The notes below the pieces were generated by a model. It ran no database searches. It was not told where the DNA came from and saw only the letters and a list, made by a program, of their open reading frames with translations. Of a stretch of DNA of 64,000 bases, positions 35,662 to 45,232 are shown one piece after another. Position 1 is the first letter of the stretch, and each line of letters starts with the position of its first letter. Position numbers and translations under genes: made by a program. The DNA is taken from positions 248,001-312,000 of the forward strand of contig NZ_JAENIK010000013.1 in assembly GCF_016595465.1 (NCBI RefSeq), given 5' to 3'. This DNA is from Luteolibacter yonseiensis (GTDB lineage: Bacteria; Verrucomicrobiota; Verrucomicrobiia; Verrucomicrobiales; Akkermansiaceae).

Positions 35662-36528
35662 ATGCCCTTCTTTAAAGACCACAACCTGATCACTCCAGGT
35701 CTTTTCAAGATCTTCACGGCGGTCATTCCGGTGTTGTTCTTGTGCAACTGCATACTTCCGGTGGCGGCTCCCCTGCCCAAGGGCGTGAGGCTACAGAGAG
35801 ACGTGACCTACACTCCCCCTTCCTGGCCATCACCTTTGACGGCGGACATCTTCCATCGTCCGGGCTCTCCTCCGGCTCCCGCCGTCCTGTTGGTCCACGG
35901 CGGCAGTTGGAAGGCTGGCGGAGCCCGCTGGCCGATGAATGGGATTGCCCGGAAACTGGCGGCTCGGGGGTATGTGGTGGTGAATGTCAGTTACCGCGGC
36001 GCGCCATCCGACCACTATTCGGCGCCTGTGCACGATCTGCGGGAGGCCATCCGCTGGATGCGGAGGCATGCGGATGAATATGGAATCGATCCTCGCCACA
36101 TCGCCACCTACGGCTTCTCCGCAGGTGGACACCTTGCCGCACAGGTGGCGCTGAGGGATCACAATCCGGAAAACGTGGAGGCGATCGTCGCCGCAAGCGC
36201 GCCATTTGATCTCACAATCGATCCGAACATGGCCGCCGTGCCGGAGTTCCTTGGTACAACGGAGGTGAAAAACCTGCAGCTGTTCCGGGAAGCGTCCCCG
36301 GTGAACCATGTGAATCGATCGAGCCCGCCGATTTTCATTTACCAAGGAACCTCCGACGATTTGGTGAAACCGGAACACGCGATCCGCATGCGGGCGGCTT
36401 ACCGCAGGGCTGGCATGGATCCGCAAATCCACTGGATGCCGGGACGTTCACATGTGGATGGATTCCTCCTGCCCGGAAAGAAGGTCGATCAAGCGATCGA
36501 CTTTCTGGATGGCATCATGAAACAATGA
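35662..36528 (+). CDS. Exported alpha/beta hydrolase (esterase/acetylesterase type)
   Basis: A 288-residue hydrolase. The ATG chosen begins MPFFKDHN and leads into a hydrophobic signal segment (IFTAVIPVLFLCNCILPVAA); earlier in-frame codons have no support. The oxyanion loop HGGSW lies near residue 77, the nucleophile elbow is GFSAGG, the acidic residue lies in GTSDDLV and the catalytic His in GRSHVDGF, all in the order expected of the BD-FAE/hormone-sensitive-lipase-like esterase group. It is followed 138 bp later on the same strand by an exported beta-helix protein, which suggests extracellular polysaccharide processing (deacetylation plus cleavage). Substrate specificity is not determinable. 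Confidence 0.85.
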   Translation: MPFFKDHNLITPGLFKIFTAVIPVLFLCNCILPVAAPLPKGVRLQRDVTYTPPSWPSPLTADIFHRPGSPPAPAVLLVHGGSWKAGGARWPMNGIARKLAARGYVVVNVSYRGAPSDHYSAPVHDLREAIRWMRRHADEYGIDPRHIATYGFSAGGHLAAQVALRDHNPENVEAIVAASAPFDLTIDPNMAAVPEFLGTTEVKNLQLFREASPVNHVNRSSPPIFIYQGTSDDLVKPEHAIRMRAAYRRAGMDPQIHWMPGRSHVDGFLLPGKKVDQAIDFLDGIMKQ

Positions 36529-36666
36529 GAACGCTGAAGGATTATCATAACCTTGAAAACCGTTCGGCCAACCGTAACCATCCGTTCTGACACTGCTGGT
36601 CCTGGAGGAGATCCGGTTCAGAAACCCTGCTGCAAGAAAATCTTCCTTCTCCCCGTCCATGAACAG

Positions 36667-37692
36667 GTGACTTTTCGTTCTATCCGCTTCCTGTTTCCTG
36701 CCGCAATCGCCGCTGCCTTGGCATCCACCCACGTTGCGGGAGCCAGAGTGGTCGATGTCTCCGACATCAACGGTCTGATCAAGGCCTGCCAAGAGGCTCA
36801 ACGGGGCGATGAGATCATCATTGCCCCCGGCACTTACACCCTCACCGAACGGACTAGGATTTCCATTGTCAAACGTCCGGGGCCGGTGACAGTGCGGGGT
36901 GGCTTGGGAAAGGCTGCGGAAACGGTCATCGAAGGACAAGGACAGGACGATGAATCGGTGAACACCCTCTTCGACGTCACGGACTCGCCCGGATGGACAT
37001 TCCAGGACTTCACGACGCGGGATACGTTTTACCACGGTTTCAAATTCAACGGTGGCTCGTCCGGGTGCTCCCTGCGGAACGTTACGATGAGGAACCACGG
37101 AGAAGCAGGGGTCAAGGGGACGAGCGATCCTGATTCCCCCGCCCATCCCGACCATCTCGTCATCGAAAACTGTGACATTGGCTTCACCCGCTCCGAAGGC
37201 GGCACCCGCGGTGTGGTGGAGGGCGTGGACGGCGTGGCAGTGAAGGGTTGGATCATCCGTGGGTGCCGGTTTGTCAACATCCAGAAGAATGGCGGTCCGG
37301 CCTACGCGGTGTTCACGAAGGGAAACTCTATGGAGACGGTCATCGAGAACAACCGCTTTGAAAACTGCTTCATTGGTGCGTCGTTCGGCGGCGGAGGTAC
37401 AGGAGCAGCCTACTTTCGCGACGGAGATTCCGCCATCGAGCACCGGGGAGGCGCGATTCGAAAAAATGTCTTCATCGGCTGCACCGATGCCGCGATCTAC
37501 ATCAACAAAGGAGCGGACTGCGACATCGAGGGCAACTCCATGCTGGACTGTGTTTCCCATATTCAAGTCCGCTTTCCGCAAAGCAGCGCGCGCATCGCAG
37601 GCAATCGGGTGCGTTCAAACAGCCAGGAACCGCTGATACGTACCCGCGACGGAGCGGTCATCCTCAGCGACGAGCTCAACGTGCGCGAGTGA
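36667..37692 (+). CDS. Exported right-handed beta-helix protein, pectate-lyase-like
   Basis: About 341 residues if started at the GTG at 36,667, which gives a clear signal peptide (FRSIRFLFPAAIAAALAS). An upstream TTG at 36,553 is also in frame, but it would place the signal inside the protein, so the start is uncertain. The mature part starts with VVDVSDINGLIKACQEAQRG, DEIIIAPGTYTL, the classic opening of parallel beta-helix polysaccharide lyases, and continues with repeated coils such as WTFQDFTTRDTFYHGFKFNG, LVIENCDIGFTR and TVIENNRFENCFIG. Polysaccharide lyase family 6-like proteins share this pattern, but no family-specific catalytic Lys/Arg pair was assigned. It lies just downstream of an exported esterase-like gene. 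Confidence 0.7.
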   Translation: MTFRSIRFLFPAAIAAALASTHVAGARVVDVSDINGLIKACQEAQRGDEIIIAPGTYTLTERTRISIVKRPGPVTVRGGLGKAAETVIEGQGQDDESVNTLFDVTDSPGWTFQDFTTRDTFYHGFKFNGGSSGCSLRNVTMRNHGEAGVKGTSDPDSPAHPDHLVIENCDIGFTRSEGGTRGVVEGVDGVAVKGWIIRGCRFVNIQKNGGPAYAVFTKGNSMETVIENNRFENCFIGASFGGGGTGAAYFRDGDSAIEHRGGAIRKNVFIGCTDAAIYINKGADCDIEGNSMLDCVSHIQVRFPQSSARIAGNRVRSNSQEPLIRTRDGAVILSDELNVRE

Positions 37693-38051
37693 AAAGAATG
37701 CGGTTGGGACGACCGGATTTCCCTTTCCCTGATCAGCTCAACGAGAGGTCACAACGACCTCTCTATCGCCTCGTCCGGTCATTCTGCGGCGGTTTCTCCA
37801 TTCAAGCGTCGCCGCCGGTCCTCATGGGGGGTGAATGCGAAATAGGAGTTCAATGGTGTCCACGATGTCAGACAACCATCGGAACAAGGAGACGGAAGGG
37901 AATGCAATTTGCCCAATTACCCAAGTGCCTGATTGCATTCCGCCATACGGAATTTCCCCAATTCCTTGATCTACCGCCACCCGGCGCGTGGAACGGCAAA
38001 TGCAGTTACTTCGTGCGTTTTCATCACGCAACTCCAACCCCACCAGCCATC
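37693..38051. other. Intergenic region before ku
   Basis: 359 bp with no convincing gene; the in-frame sequence upstream of the ku ATG is not Ku-like. It contains an 8-bp hairpin at 37,743-37,763. Confidence 0.4.
37743..37763 (+). terminator. Possible terminator hairpin after the beta-helix gene
   Basis: GAGAGGTC and GACCTCTC enclose a five-base loop, 51 bp after the stop codon. No T run follows, so termination is uncertain. Confidence 0.35.
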
Positions 38052-38960
38052 ATGCCGCGCAACATTTGGAAAGGTGCCATCGCCTTCGGGCTGGTCAACA
38101 TCCCGGTATCGCTCACCAGTGCGGAATCGAAGCCGGACATTCAGTTCCACATGGTCGACAGCAAGAACCACGCCCGCATCCGATATGAGAGGGTGAATGC
38201 CGATACCGGAGAGGAAGTCCCGTGGGACCGGCTGGTGAAAGGCTATGAACATGAGGACGGGCAGTTCATCCTCCTCTCCGATGAGGACCTGGAATCGGTA
38301 CAGCCGTCACTTACCAAGAGCATCGAGATCACCGAGTTCGTCTCGCTGGAAGACATCGACCCCCTGCTCTTTGACAAGCCCTACTATCTGGAACCGGAGA
38401 AACGCGGTCGGAAGGCGTATGCCCTGCTGAGGGAGGCCCTGCGGAAAACCGGCAAGGCCGGCATCTCCCGCGTCGTGATCCGAACCCGTGAGTATCTTTC
38501 CGCGATGTTCGCGAGGGATGACGCGCTCATCCTCATGCTCCTCCGCTTCCCTCAGGAGATCCGTGAGACCTCCAAACTTGAACTCCCGTCTTCCTCCGAC
38601 AGCGCGTTGAAACCGACCGCGAAGGAGATGGGACTTGCAACAAAGCTGATCGACGAGATGACCGGCAAGTGGGATCCCGATGAATATCATGACGAATACC
38701 GCGGAGCGTTGATGGATTTCATCGAGAAGAAGATCTCCGGCGGAGAAACGGTGGACGACGTGAAACAGCCTGATGACGACGAAACCGACGATTCCAAAGG
38801 CAAGGTGCTCGATCTGGCGGACTATCTCGAACGCAGCTTCAAAAAAGGGTCGTCCTCGCGGACCGCATCCGCCTCGCAAACCAAAAAGGCAGTTAAGAAA
38901 GCCGCCAGGAAACATGTCAGCAAAAAAGCCCCAGCGAAAAAGAGCCGCCGTTCCGCTTGA
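38052..38960 (+). CDS. ku: Ku protein for non-homologous end joining
   Basis: A 302-residue bacterial Ku homologue, which as a dimer threads onto DNA ends and recruits LigD. The start MPRNIWKGAIAFGLVNIPVS is the canonical Ku N-terminus. Core motifs include FHMVDSKNHARIRYERVN, KGYEHEDGQFILLSDEDLE and YYLEPEKRGRKAYALLREAL. The C-terminus is extended by a Lys/Ala-rich tail (KKAVKKAARKHVSKKAPAKK), a DNA-binding extension known from several bacterial Ku proteins. The last 47 bases overlap the start of a ligD remnant. A separate ligD lies at 62 kb, so end joining may use that one. Confidence 0.95.
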   Translation: MPRNIWKGAIAFGLVNIPVSLTSAESKPDIQFHMVDSKNHARIRYERVNADTGEEVPWDRLVKGYEHEDGQFILLSDEDLESVQPSLTKSIEITEFVSLEDIDPLLFDKPYYLEPEKRGRKAYALLREALRKTGKAGISRVVIRTREYLSAMFARDDALILMLLRFPQEIRETSKLELPSSSDSALKPTAKEMGLATKLIDEMTGKWDPDEYHDEYRGALMDFIEKKISGGETVDDVKQPDDDETDDSKGKVLDLADYLERSFKKGSSSRTASASQTKKAVKKAARKHVSKKAPAKKSRRSA

Positions 38961-39421
38961 GAAATATCGGCAGAAGCGGAATTTCGTGAAAACACCGAAG
39001 CCCGAGGCGAAGGCAACAAAGGGTAGCGGAAACACCTTCGTGGTGCAGGAGCATCACGCGCGCTCCCATCACTTCGACTTCCGCCTGGAAAATGGACGGT
39101 GTTCTGGTGAGCTGGGCCGTAATGAAAGGCATCGCAGACCACAATACTGAGCGGTTCGTTGTCACGGCTTCCAAAGCCAAGAAAAAAGGCCGGATCTTTA
39201 TCGACTGGATGCGCAACTGCAAGGCGGCCAGCTGTGTCGCGCCATGGAGCTTGCCGGCGAAGCCGGATGCTAGCGTTTCCATGCCTGTGAACTGGGGAGA
39301 GCTGCGGGACGTCACTGGCGACGGTTCCACCCTCCGGGAACCCTCCTCTCCAAAGGATTGGTCGGACCTGAAACCGCAGACCATCCCGAAGACCGTTCTC
39401 CGGAAACTTGGATTGTGTTAA
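38914..39421 (+). pseudogene. ligD remnant: phosphoesterase start joined to polymerase end
   Basis: The frame beginning at 38,914 (MSAKKPQRKRAAVPLEKYRQ) reaches the phosphoesterase-domain motif FVVQEHHARSHHFDFRLE. There an extra A in a run of four (near 39,091) shifts the frame; the next frame reads MDGVLVSWAVMKG, the continuation of that domain. It then jumps directly to the last part of the LigD polymerase domain (RFVVTASKAKKKGRIFIDW, VAPWSLPAKPDASVSMPV, ending LRKLGLC), clearly similar to the end of the ligD at 62,144. The rest of the phosphoesterase, the whole ligase and most of the polymerase domains are missing. It lies right behind ku, as ku-ligD operons do. This is a deletion derivative with a frameshift and cannot encode an active LigD. 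Confidence 0.85.
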
Positions 39422-40585
39422 GCCCGGCCGACGTTCCCACCCCAATTCTCCACCCATTCTGCTGACGGTATTCAAACCCTGATGATCGGGCCTTATGCCG
39501 CAGGTGCTCACATCCTTGATTTCTCCGAACCAGTCCTCCGTGCCTCGCCGCAACATCACCAAACATCCTTGGCACTTCAATGGAGAGAGGTTCGAGCCGG
39601 CTGATAAGTTGTTCGATAACCATCTGCGACAATCGCCCGTACGCGCCGATTCTCAGCCCTGATGATGTCAGTCTTTCCTGACCAGCGCTCCGAGAATGAT
39701 TCCGACTCCTAGGCAAATCATCACATTATAAAGCGGTTTGGGGCCCACACGATTCCCGATGACGTTATCAAGCCTGCCGCACCAATGAGCGGGATCGGTG
39801 AGGGGTTTCGATCTCCATGAGACGTGATCTTTTCTGGACACCGCACCGAAGGGTCCGGAGGACACCTGCCCCACCGAAAGCGGCAGTTCCTGAAAGGAGT
39901 GGAGCACTTGCTGGTTGCCGGACCGAGTTTCCACGCCCGCACCTGCCTGCCGGGCTCCGCCATCAACTGTGTTTGGTTCTTCAGACATTTCCCTTCCTTC
40001 GCACGGAGCATGCCATCCGGTGGCGGAGGCGAATCCGAACTTTGGTCTGAATCTTTGTCATATCATTTCATGGCGGCGGTATCGATACTGCAACAGATTC
40101 ATGCGGGACGCCTGACGGGGAACGGCGACGACCTACTTGTGGAGATCGCTGAAGAAGGGCTCCCGCCGACTCACCCGAACAGCACTTTCGATGGTTAGCC
40201 TCAAACAAGTCCTTATTCACTCACAATACTAGGGTGGGCTCCCGGTTCCGTACTCTGGCTTTCGGGACGGTTTGTAAATAGCCAAGGGCGCATTTCCTGG
40301 AACCGATGAAACTATTTCTTAATTCTCGATAACCGAAGCGGCCTCAACAAGGGACGGACCTCGGGCACCTGGCCGTTCACCTTGAAATGTGCGAAAGCAT
40401 CCCTGATCCAGTCGACGACCACCGCCCTCAGAGTTTTTGGCAAGCATCAAATTAACATCACTTGCCAAATTTTCTCCGGACGGCGATTTAAGAGAAACTC
40501 CCGGCCTTTCCGTGTTGTCTTTGGCATCCATTCTCAGACGACCTTGCGCGGGAATACGGGCTGTTTTCGCAAAACCCTCAAACCC
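39422..40585. other. 1.2-kb stretch without a convincing gene
   Basis: Short frames on both strands lack homology. On the minus strand near 39,668-39,760 a frame ends KPLYNVMICLGVGIILGALV and a short charged tail, resembling the glycine-rich membrane tail of ElaB/DUF883-like proteins; its upstream part is not recognisable. It may be the relic of such a gene. Nothing else stands out. Confidence 0.35.
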
Positions 40586-40820
40586 ATGTTCTACATCACT
40601 TCCTTTGCTGGTCTATTTCACAAGTGTTCTGCTGATCAGAGGATGGATCTTCGCAATGCTTCATCGGGATGGCATCACCGATTTCTTCGAATGGGAGAAT
40701 GACCTTAAGTTCGCCGGGCGAGCGGCCTTATTCGCCGGTTTGCTCGGCCCTGTCGGAATCCTGTTATTCTGGCTCGCGACCGACCACGCTAAACACGGGT
40801 GGATCCTCCGGCCCGATTGA
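40586..40820 (+). pseudogene. Frame-broken second copy of the small membrane protein
   Basis: The second frame reads LLIRGWIFAMLHRDGITDF, FEWENDLKFAG, LFAGLLGPVGILLFWLATDH and HGWILRPD, matching the protein at 6826-7065 almost position by position. The expected start ATG at 40,586 (MFYIT, compare MFIIT) is in another frame: 52 bases separate it from the conserved Arg codon, against 51 in the intact copy, so one extra base is present between about 40,598 and 40,606. A TTG at 40,605 in the conserved frame could start a protein shortened by six residues, so expression is not excluded. Function unknown. Confidence 0.65.
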
Positions 40821-40978
40821 ATCTGAAAAGGAGTTATACGAGGTGACGCCTCACTGGGAAGCTCCCCTTTCAGATTGCAAAATCGTCTGCAATCTGGCCT
40901 TTTGCACTGCCGCCTTTTCCCATGATCCCGTCAGACGCCGTTGAATGGGCCTGGCATCAGCATTGCTAAACAGACGGC

Positions 40979-41416
40979 ATGTCAAACACCAATCAATGCA
41001 CTGACGTTTGTAACAGTCTTCTGCGTGGAGAAATGTCCGCTGTGGAAACCTACACCCAGGCCATCGAAAAATTCGACAGTGATCCCTATCACGCCGCTCT
41101 GATCGAGATTCGCGGCGAGCACGAGCACAGTGCTTCCGTGCTGCGCCAGCACCTGATCGAGATGGGTGCGGAGCCTTCGGACTCCTCAGGGGTATGGGGT
41201 TCCTTCGCGGAGGCTGTCGAGGGCACGGCAAAATTGCTCGGCGAATCGGCGGCACTTACGGCCCTGGAGCAGGGCGAGGAGCATGGGATCAACGAATATG
41301 AAAATGCGCTGGAAGACGGGGAAGTGATGGACGAGATCAAGGCCGAAATCCGGCGCACCCTTCTTCCCCGTCTCACGGGTCACGTGAGCATCCTGCGCAC
41401 CCTGAAAAACCGCTGA
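40979..41416 (+). CDS. DUF2383/PA2169-type four-helix bundle protein
   Basis: A 145-residue all-helical protein resembling the PA2169/DUF2383 family of ferritin-like four-helix bundles. Typical elements are CTDVCNSLLRGEMSAVETYT, a central IEIRGEHEHSASVLRQHL and the late ALTALEQGEEHGINEYENAL. Glu and His residues in the second helix could bind metal as in ferritin-like folds, but that is unproven. No signal peptide is present. Proteins of this type often accompany stress-related genes (small membrane proteins, glycine-zipper proteins, CsbD-like), which fits this neighbourhood. Confidence 0.8.
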   Translation: MSNTNQCTDVCNSLLRGEMSAVETYTQAIEKFDSDPYHAALIEIRGEHEHSASVLRQHLIEMGAEPSDSSGVWGSFAEAVEGTAKLLGESAALTALEQGEEHGINEYENALEDGEVMDEIKAEIRRTLLPRLTGHVSILRTLKNR

Positions 41417-41596
41417 GCACGTACTTCCGTCGGGAACCAACGAAACCCCGGGTGCTCGACAGCTCTGGAAAGTCGGCATCTGGCAGGAAGCCTCCGTGTC
41501 CGCCGCAAAAGCACACAAAGGGCAGGCAATGCCAAGGTGAGGAAAGCAGCCCTCAAGGGCACGCCCGCCCGATGACGGATGGGCGTTCTGGCGCCT

Positions 41597-42196
41597 TCAT
41601 CCCGCCACGGCGATGGCGGCAACCAGTGTGGCGATGGTGACGGCGAACCCGAGAATCACCATCAGCCCATCCTGCGCCACCATGGCGATTCCGAAGATAC
41701 AGATGGAAACTCCCACACCGGTTCCGCTGAAGGGTACTACCTCTGTCAGTGGGGTGGCGAACGCAAGGACGCAACATGAGACCGCCACCGCCCGAGTTCC
41801 CCGGTTCCCCACGAGAACGGCCAGTCTTTCCGTGACGATCTTGTCGACGAGCTTGGACAGCTTCCGCGTCCATTTGTTGGACGCTGCTTTTTTTACCGTC
41901 CCGCTCTTGGCCGAACGGTCCAGCAACCATCGCGGCAGCCAGAAATTATCCCGCCCGCATATCAGCTGTCCGGCGACCAGCAGGACATATATTCCGATCA
42001 ATGTGGATACTCCCGGGATGTCCCCCACCCCGGGCGCGGATAAAACAATCCCGGCAAATAGAATCAATGGTCCGAATGATCGCCGACCCACGGCATCCAT
42101 CAGTTTTTCCACGGACACCCTTTCTTCATCCCTCGCGCACTCTTCGAAGCGGTCCAACATTTCTTCAAGGCTTTTGGGAGGCGATTGGCGGGGCAT
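41597..42196 (-). CDS. ExoD-family membrane protein, copy 2
   Basis: A 199-residue ExoD-family protein, identical in length to the copy at 23,988-24,587 and very similar throughout: the family segment SVEKLMDAVGRRSFGPLILF, the hydrophobic PGVGDIPGVSTLIGIYVLL and the KKAASNKWTRKLSKLVDKIV region are shared with few changes. The ATG at 42,196 corresponds to the start of copy 1 (MPRQSPPKSLEEMLDRFEE against MPDQSPPKSLEEMLDRFEE). A longer upstream frame exists but is not ExoD-like. The two copies are 17.6 kb apart on the same strand. One may have been acquired with the accessory zone or arisen by duplication. Confidence 0.85.
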   Translation of the reverse strand: MPRQSPPKSLEEMLDRFEECARDEERVSVEKLMDAVGRRSFGPLILFAGIVLSAPGVGDIPGVSTLIGIYVLLVAGQLICGRDNFWLPRWLLDRSAKSGTVKKAASNKWTRKLSKLVDKIVTERLAVLVGNRGTRAVAVSCCVLAFATPLTEVVPFSGTGVGVSICIFGIAMVAQDGLMVILGFAVTIATLVAAIAVAG

Positions 42197-42478
42197 TGTG
42201 GCTAGAGGCAGATGGTGATATGGGAGATCAATTACGGACCGTAGCTTAAAATGAGATCGTCTCAAGTCCCGGACGCAATGTCGCACGAATCGGGCATGGC
42301 ATCCGCGATCAAGATGGGATTGTGCATCCCTTTCATGCGTAATGCATTGGCGAAGAAGTGATGTTGTTAGATGCACCCCGGCATAGGACCGACAACTTTC
42401 CCTTTTGGAACTTCGGATTGAGCCGACTCCAATGATCATGAATACCGATGGTTCGCCATTTGCTGGATGCTGGTTGCT

Positions 42479-43008
42479 ATGAAAACACAAGATCAGACAA
42501 GAGACGGTTCGGAGAAAGACGCGAACAGAGATCCCATCACGGCGAACCTGGTTCCCATCCCGTGGGCACTGGCTTGGGTAGCGCCGGAGGAGCGGCGCTC
42601 GGTGCCGTAGCTGGTGCCGCTGGCGGCCCTGTCGGAATGGCTGTCGGAATGGCTGTCGGAGGCGTGGTGGGAGCCATCGCAGGGGCCGCCGCGGGCCATG
42701 CCGCAGGTGAAGCCATCGACCCGACAGCCGAGGACGCGTTCTGGAAGGAAAACTACCGGAACGAACCCTACTACGATTCCGAGTATGACTATGAGGACTA
42801 TGGCCCTGCCTACCGGATGGGTTACGAGGGTTATGAGAACAGCGACGGCGGAGCCTATGATGAGACGGAACCCGAACTCGCCCGCGCCTGGTCGGAACGG
42901 CATCCGGGGTCACGCCTCGGCTGGGAACAGTCTCAGCCTGCGGTTCGCGCGGGCTGGCACCGCGTCGAGAGGTCCTTGCCTGGCGATGCGGACCGCGACG
43001 GCAGATGA
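42479..43008 (+). pseudogene. Glycine-zipper protein with a single-base frameshift
   Basis: The start at 42,479 reads MKTQDQTRDGSEKDANRDPI, and the following frame continues GEPGSHPVGTGLGSAGGA, a glycine/alanine-rich helical hairpin (GAVAGAAGGPVGMAVGMAVG), DPTAEDAFWKENYRNEPYYD and the tail HRVERSLPGDADRDGR. These two parts are the usual halves of one family of about 175-residue glycine-zipper proteins found in many proteobacteria and PVC bacteria. They are in different frames; restoring one G near 42,540-42,542 (ACGGCG to ACGGGCG) joins them as DPITGEPGSHP. Either the gene is inactivated or the consensus lost one G. The function of the family is unknown; a membrane or stress role is likely. 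Confidence 0.75.
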
Positions 43009-43290
43009 GCGCCTTTCTTCGCCGGGAAACCATGGCCGCGCCGGCCACCCCCGTTCCGCCATCATGTCGGGGCGGGGTTATTTTTTACATTCCATCGCAT
43101 TTCACGCGTCTTGAATGCGGTTTCTGTCCCATCATTTCCCCACTCGGGAGCACAAGGCACCGGGCAGTTCGTCACGATGGAAAGGAAACTCGCCGGTCGA
43201 TGCCGCATCGACCTTTTGCTAAGATAGGCCCACGCTCCTTCCTCATCCATCGCGACTGGGTGGGTGTGGGATCCGGTTTCAGTCGAGAGT

Positions 43291-43701
43291 TCACTGGGTG
43301 ATGATTGCAAAGTGACGTGGCCTTCTCTGAACGACGTCCCAGATCCCGGCCACCCACATAAGGCCTCCTTCCTTGGCCACCAACTCAAAGACACCCCCCC
43401 ACCAGTCCTCCCTATTCATCTCGACGAATGTCGTCATCGGAATCACACATCGGCCGCGTGAGGCGGTCGACTTCCAGGATTTGTCGCCCAGACTGATGCA
43501 TTTGATGAGATGGACACAGGGCAAAAACCAGCGTCGGATTCCCCAGATCAGATGATGGAATTGCCCATCCGGCAACATCGCCAAAGCTGTGGAATTCGGC
43601 TGGAACATCTCGTCCGCCCCCCAGGCCACTGCTTCTGTCGCCGCAGTTTCGCTATCGGTAAGTAGTCGTGTTGATTTCGCCAAGGTAAAGGCTTCTTGCA
43701 T
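43291..43701 (-). pseudogene. Remnant of a SOS response-associated peptidase (YedK-like)
   Basis: A 136-residue frame with recognisable internal SRAP segments: FQPNSTALAMLPDGQFHHLI, WGIRRWFLP, RGRCVIPMTTFVEM (the Glu of the active site region) and LMWVAGIWD, ending abruptly at FAIITQ. The essential N-terminal Cys2 is missing, and the segment with the catalytic His (HDRMP in intact members) is not present in this frame. A second, complete SRAP gene lies at 56,022-56,654. SRAP/HMCES proteins crosslink to abasic sites in single-stranded DNA. This copy is best read as decayed. Confidence 0.6.
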
Positions 43702-43900
43702 GGCATGGATGACGCAGGCTCGGTCAGAGGACGTTCCCCAGAAAGTTGGGAATATGATGACCAGTTACGTCCCTACAATCTTGGCGGACATCCCTTGCCG
43801 CAATCAGTGGTAATACCAATGCCTCCTTAGGTGATTCACCTCCCCCCCTCCTCACTTCTTAGAGGTAGAGTCGACCATCACCGCTGGAAGAAACCGTTGC

Positions 43901-44787
43901 TCACCCATTGATGATCTCCCCGCCATTCGGGTGGATCGTCTGTCCCGTGATGTAGCTTGCCGCGTCGCTAGCGAGAAAGACGTAGCATTCGGCGACTCCC
44001 AAGGCTCACCGGCCCTGCTTAAAGGGACATCCGACCCGAACGTCGCAACTTCATCCGCCGGGAATGTGGCGGGAATCAGGGGAGTCCATATCGGTCCCGG
44101 TGCCACCGCGTTCACGCGGATTTTCTTGTCGGCAAGCTGTCCTGAGAGCGAACGGGTGTAACCGACGATGGCAGCCTTCGTCGCTGAATAGTCCAGCAAC
44201 TCCGGACTTCCCCGGTATGCGGTGACGGATGTCGTATTGATGATGGCGGGCTTCTCCGAGTTTTCGAGATGAGGCAGCGCCGCAGCGGTCAGGAAGAACA
44301 TGGAAAAAACATTCGTCCGGAAGGTTCTTTCCAACTGCTCCTCCGTGATCTGTCCCACCGTCTCGCGCGGGTGTTGCTCGGTCGCGTTGTTCACAAGGAT
44401 GTCCAGTTGTCCGAATTCTTCGAGAGTCGTATCCACGGCCTTGATACACGCGCTCCGGGACGTGATGTCACAACGGATCAAAAGACACCGCCGTCCCTTG
44501 CCCTCAACAAGTCTTGCGGTCTCCCGGGCATCCTCATCCTCCTCAAGGTAAACAATGGCCACGTCCGCCCCTTCGCGGGCGAATGCGACGGCCACCGCAC
44601 GACCGATGCCGGAGTCTCCTCCTGTGATCAACGCCGTCCTACCCTTGAGACGCTCACTTCCCTTCAGTTCCGGATTCTCAAAGCATGGTCTCGGTGTCAT
44701 TTCGCTCTCCAGGCCCGGCTGGCGGTATTGCTCCTGTGCGGGCCTGAGTGCGGTTTCCTTTGATGTGTCTTTCGAGTTGTTTGGCAT
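43901..44787 (-). pseudogene. Short-chain dehydrogenase with a single-base frameshift near its end
   Basis: The start MPNNSKDTSKETALRPAQEQ and the long intact part match the YghA-like SDR family of about 295 residues: cofactor loop LITGGDSGIGRAVAVAFARE, ILVNNATEQHPRETV, catalytic Ser in INTTSVTAYRGS, Tyr-x-x-x-Lys in LDYSATKAAIVG and VNAVAPGPIWTPLIP. After GEPWE a G is missing near 43,995-43,999 and the frame drifts into nonsense to 43,852. Restoring it yields VAECYVFLASDAASYITGQT followed by IHPNGGEIING and a TGA at 43,901-43,903, the expected C-terminus. Whether this is a real mutation or a consensus error cannot be told here. Confidence 0.8.
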
Positions 44788-45232
44788 GGTGCCGGCATTT
44801 TCGCACGACGTGGTCCAATCCAGAATTTTTTCCCACCTATCCACCAGAAACCGACGTGCTGGAAGTGCGAAGGGGAAAGAATAGCCGATGAAGATCACAG
44901 CCTGCGGCAGACAGGAGATCCAGCCTCGCGTCGTCGATCCATGCATATCACCTGTGTACGGATTGCAATTCACCCTGTTGAGGCGGATTTCAAAACGCCT
45001 TGATAGGCCTTCCCTCGCGACAAATGACGCACATTCCACCATGATGGAATCGAACATGAAGCCGCTTGATCCGTTCTTTTCCGCTTATCGGCGGGGGAAA
45101 ATCCTTAGAATGGACCGGGCGGGGCGGCACCCAACCGTGAGTCCCTGACTCCGCAACGTGATGCGGTACGCTCCTTGCGAAGGAACATCATCGGGTGACG
45201 CTCCCGTCCCCTGAGACCAAAAACCCTTGCAT
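44788..45232. other. Intergenic region between the SDR and a small unknown gene
   Basis: 445 bp with no supported gene; a minus-strand extension of the SDR frame runs through it without family resemblance. No clear operator or terminator was seen. Confidence 0.4.

Noticed and set aside
39668..39988. Minus-strand gene of about 100 residues with a DUF883/ElaB-like membrane tail
   Set aside because: Only the last 25 residues look like a membrane tail; the rest has irregular composition, so it was kept as a possible relic in the region note.
41563..41587. Terminator hairpin between DUF2383-like and ExoD genes
   Set aside because: The ACGCCC / GGGCGT arms are short, the loop is long and there is no T run.
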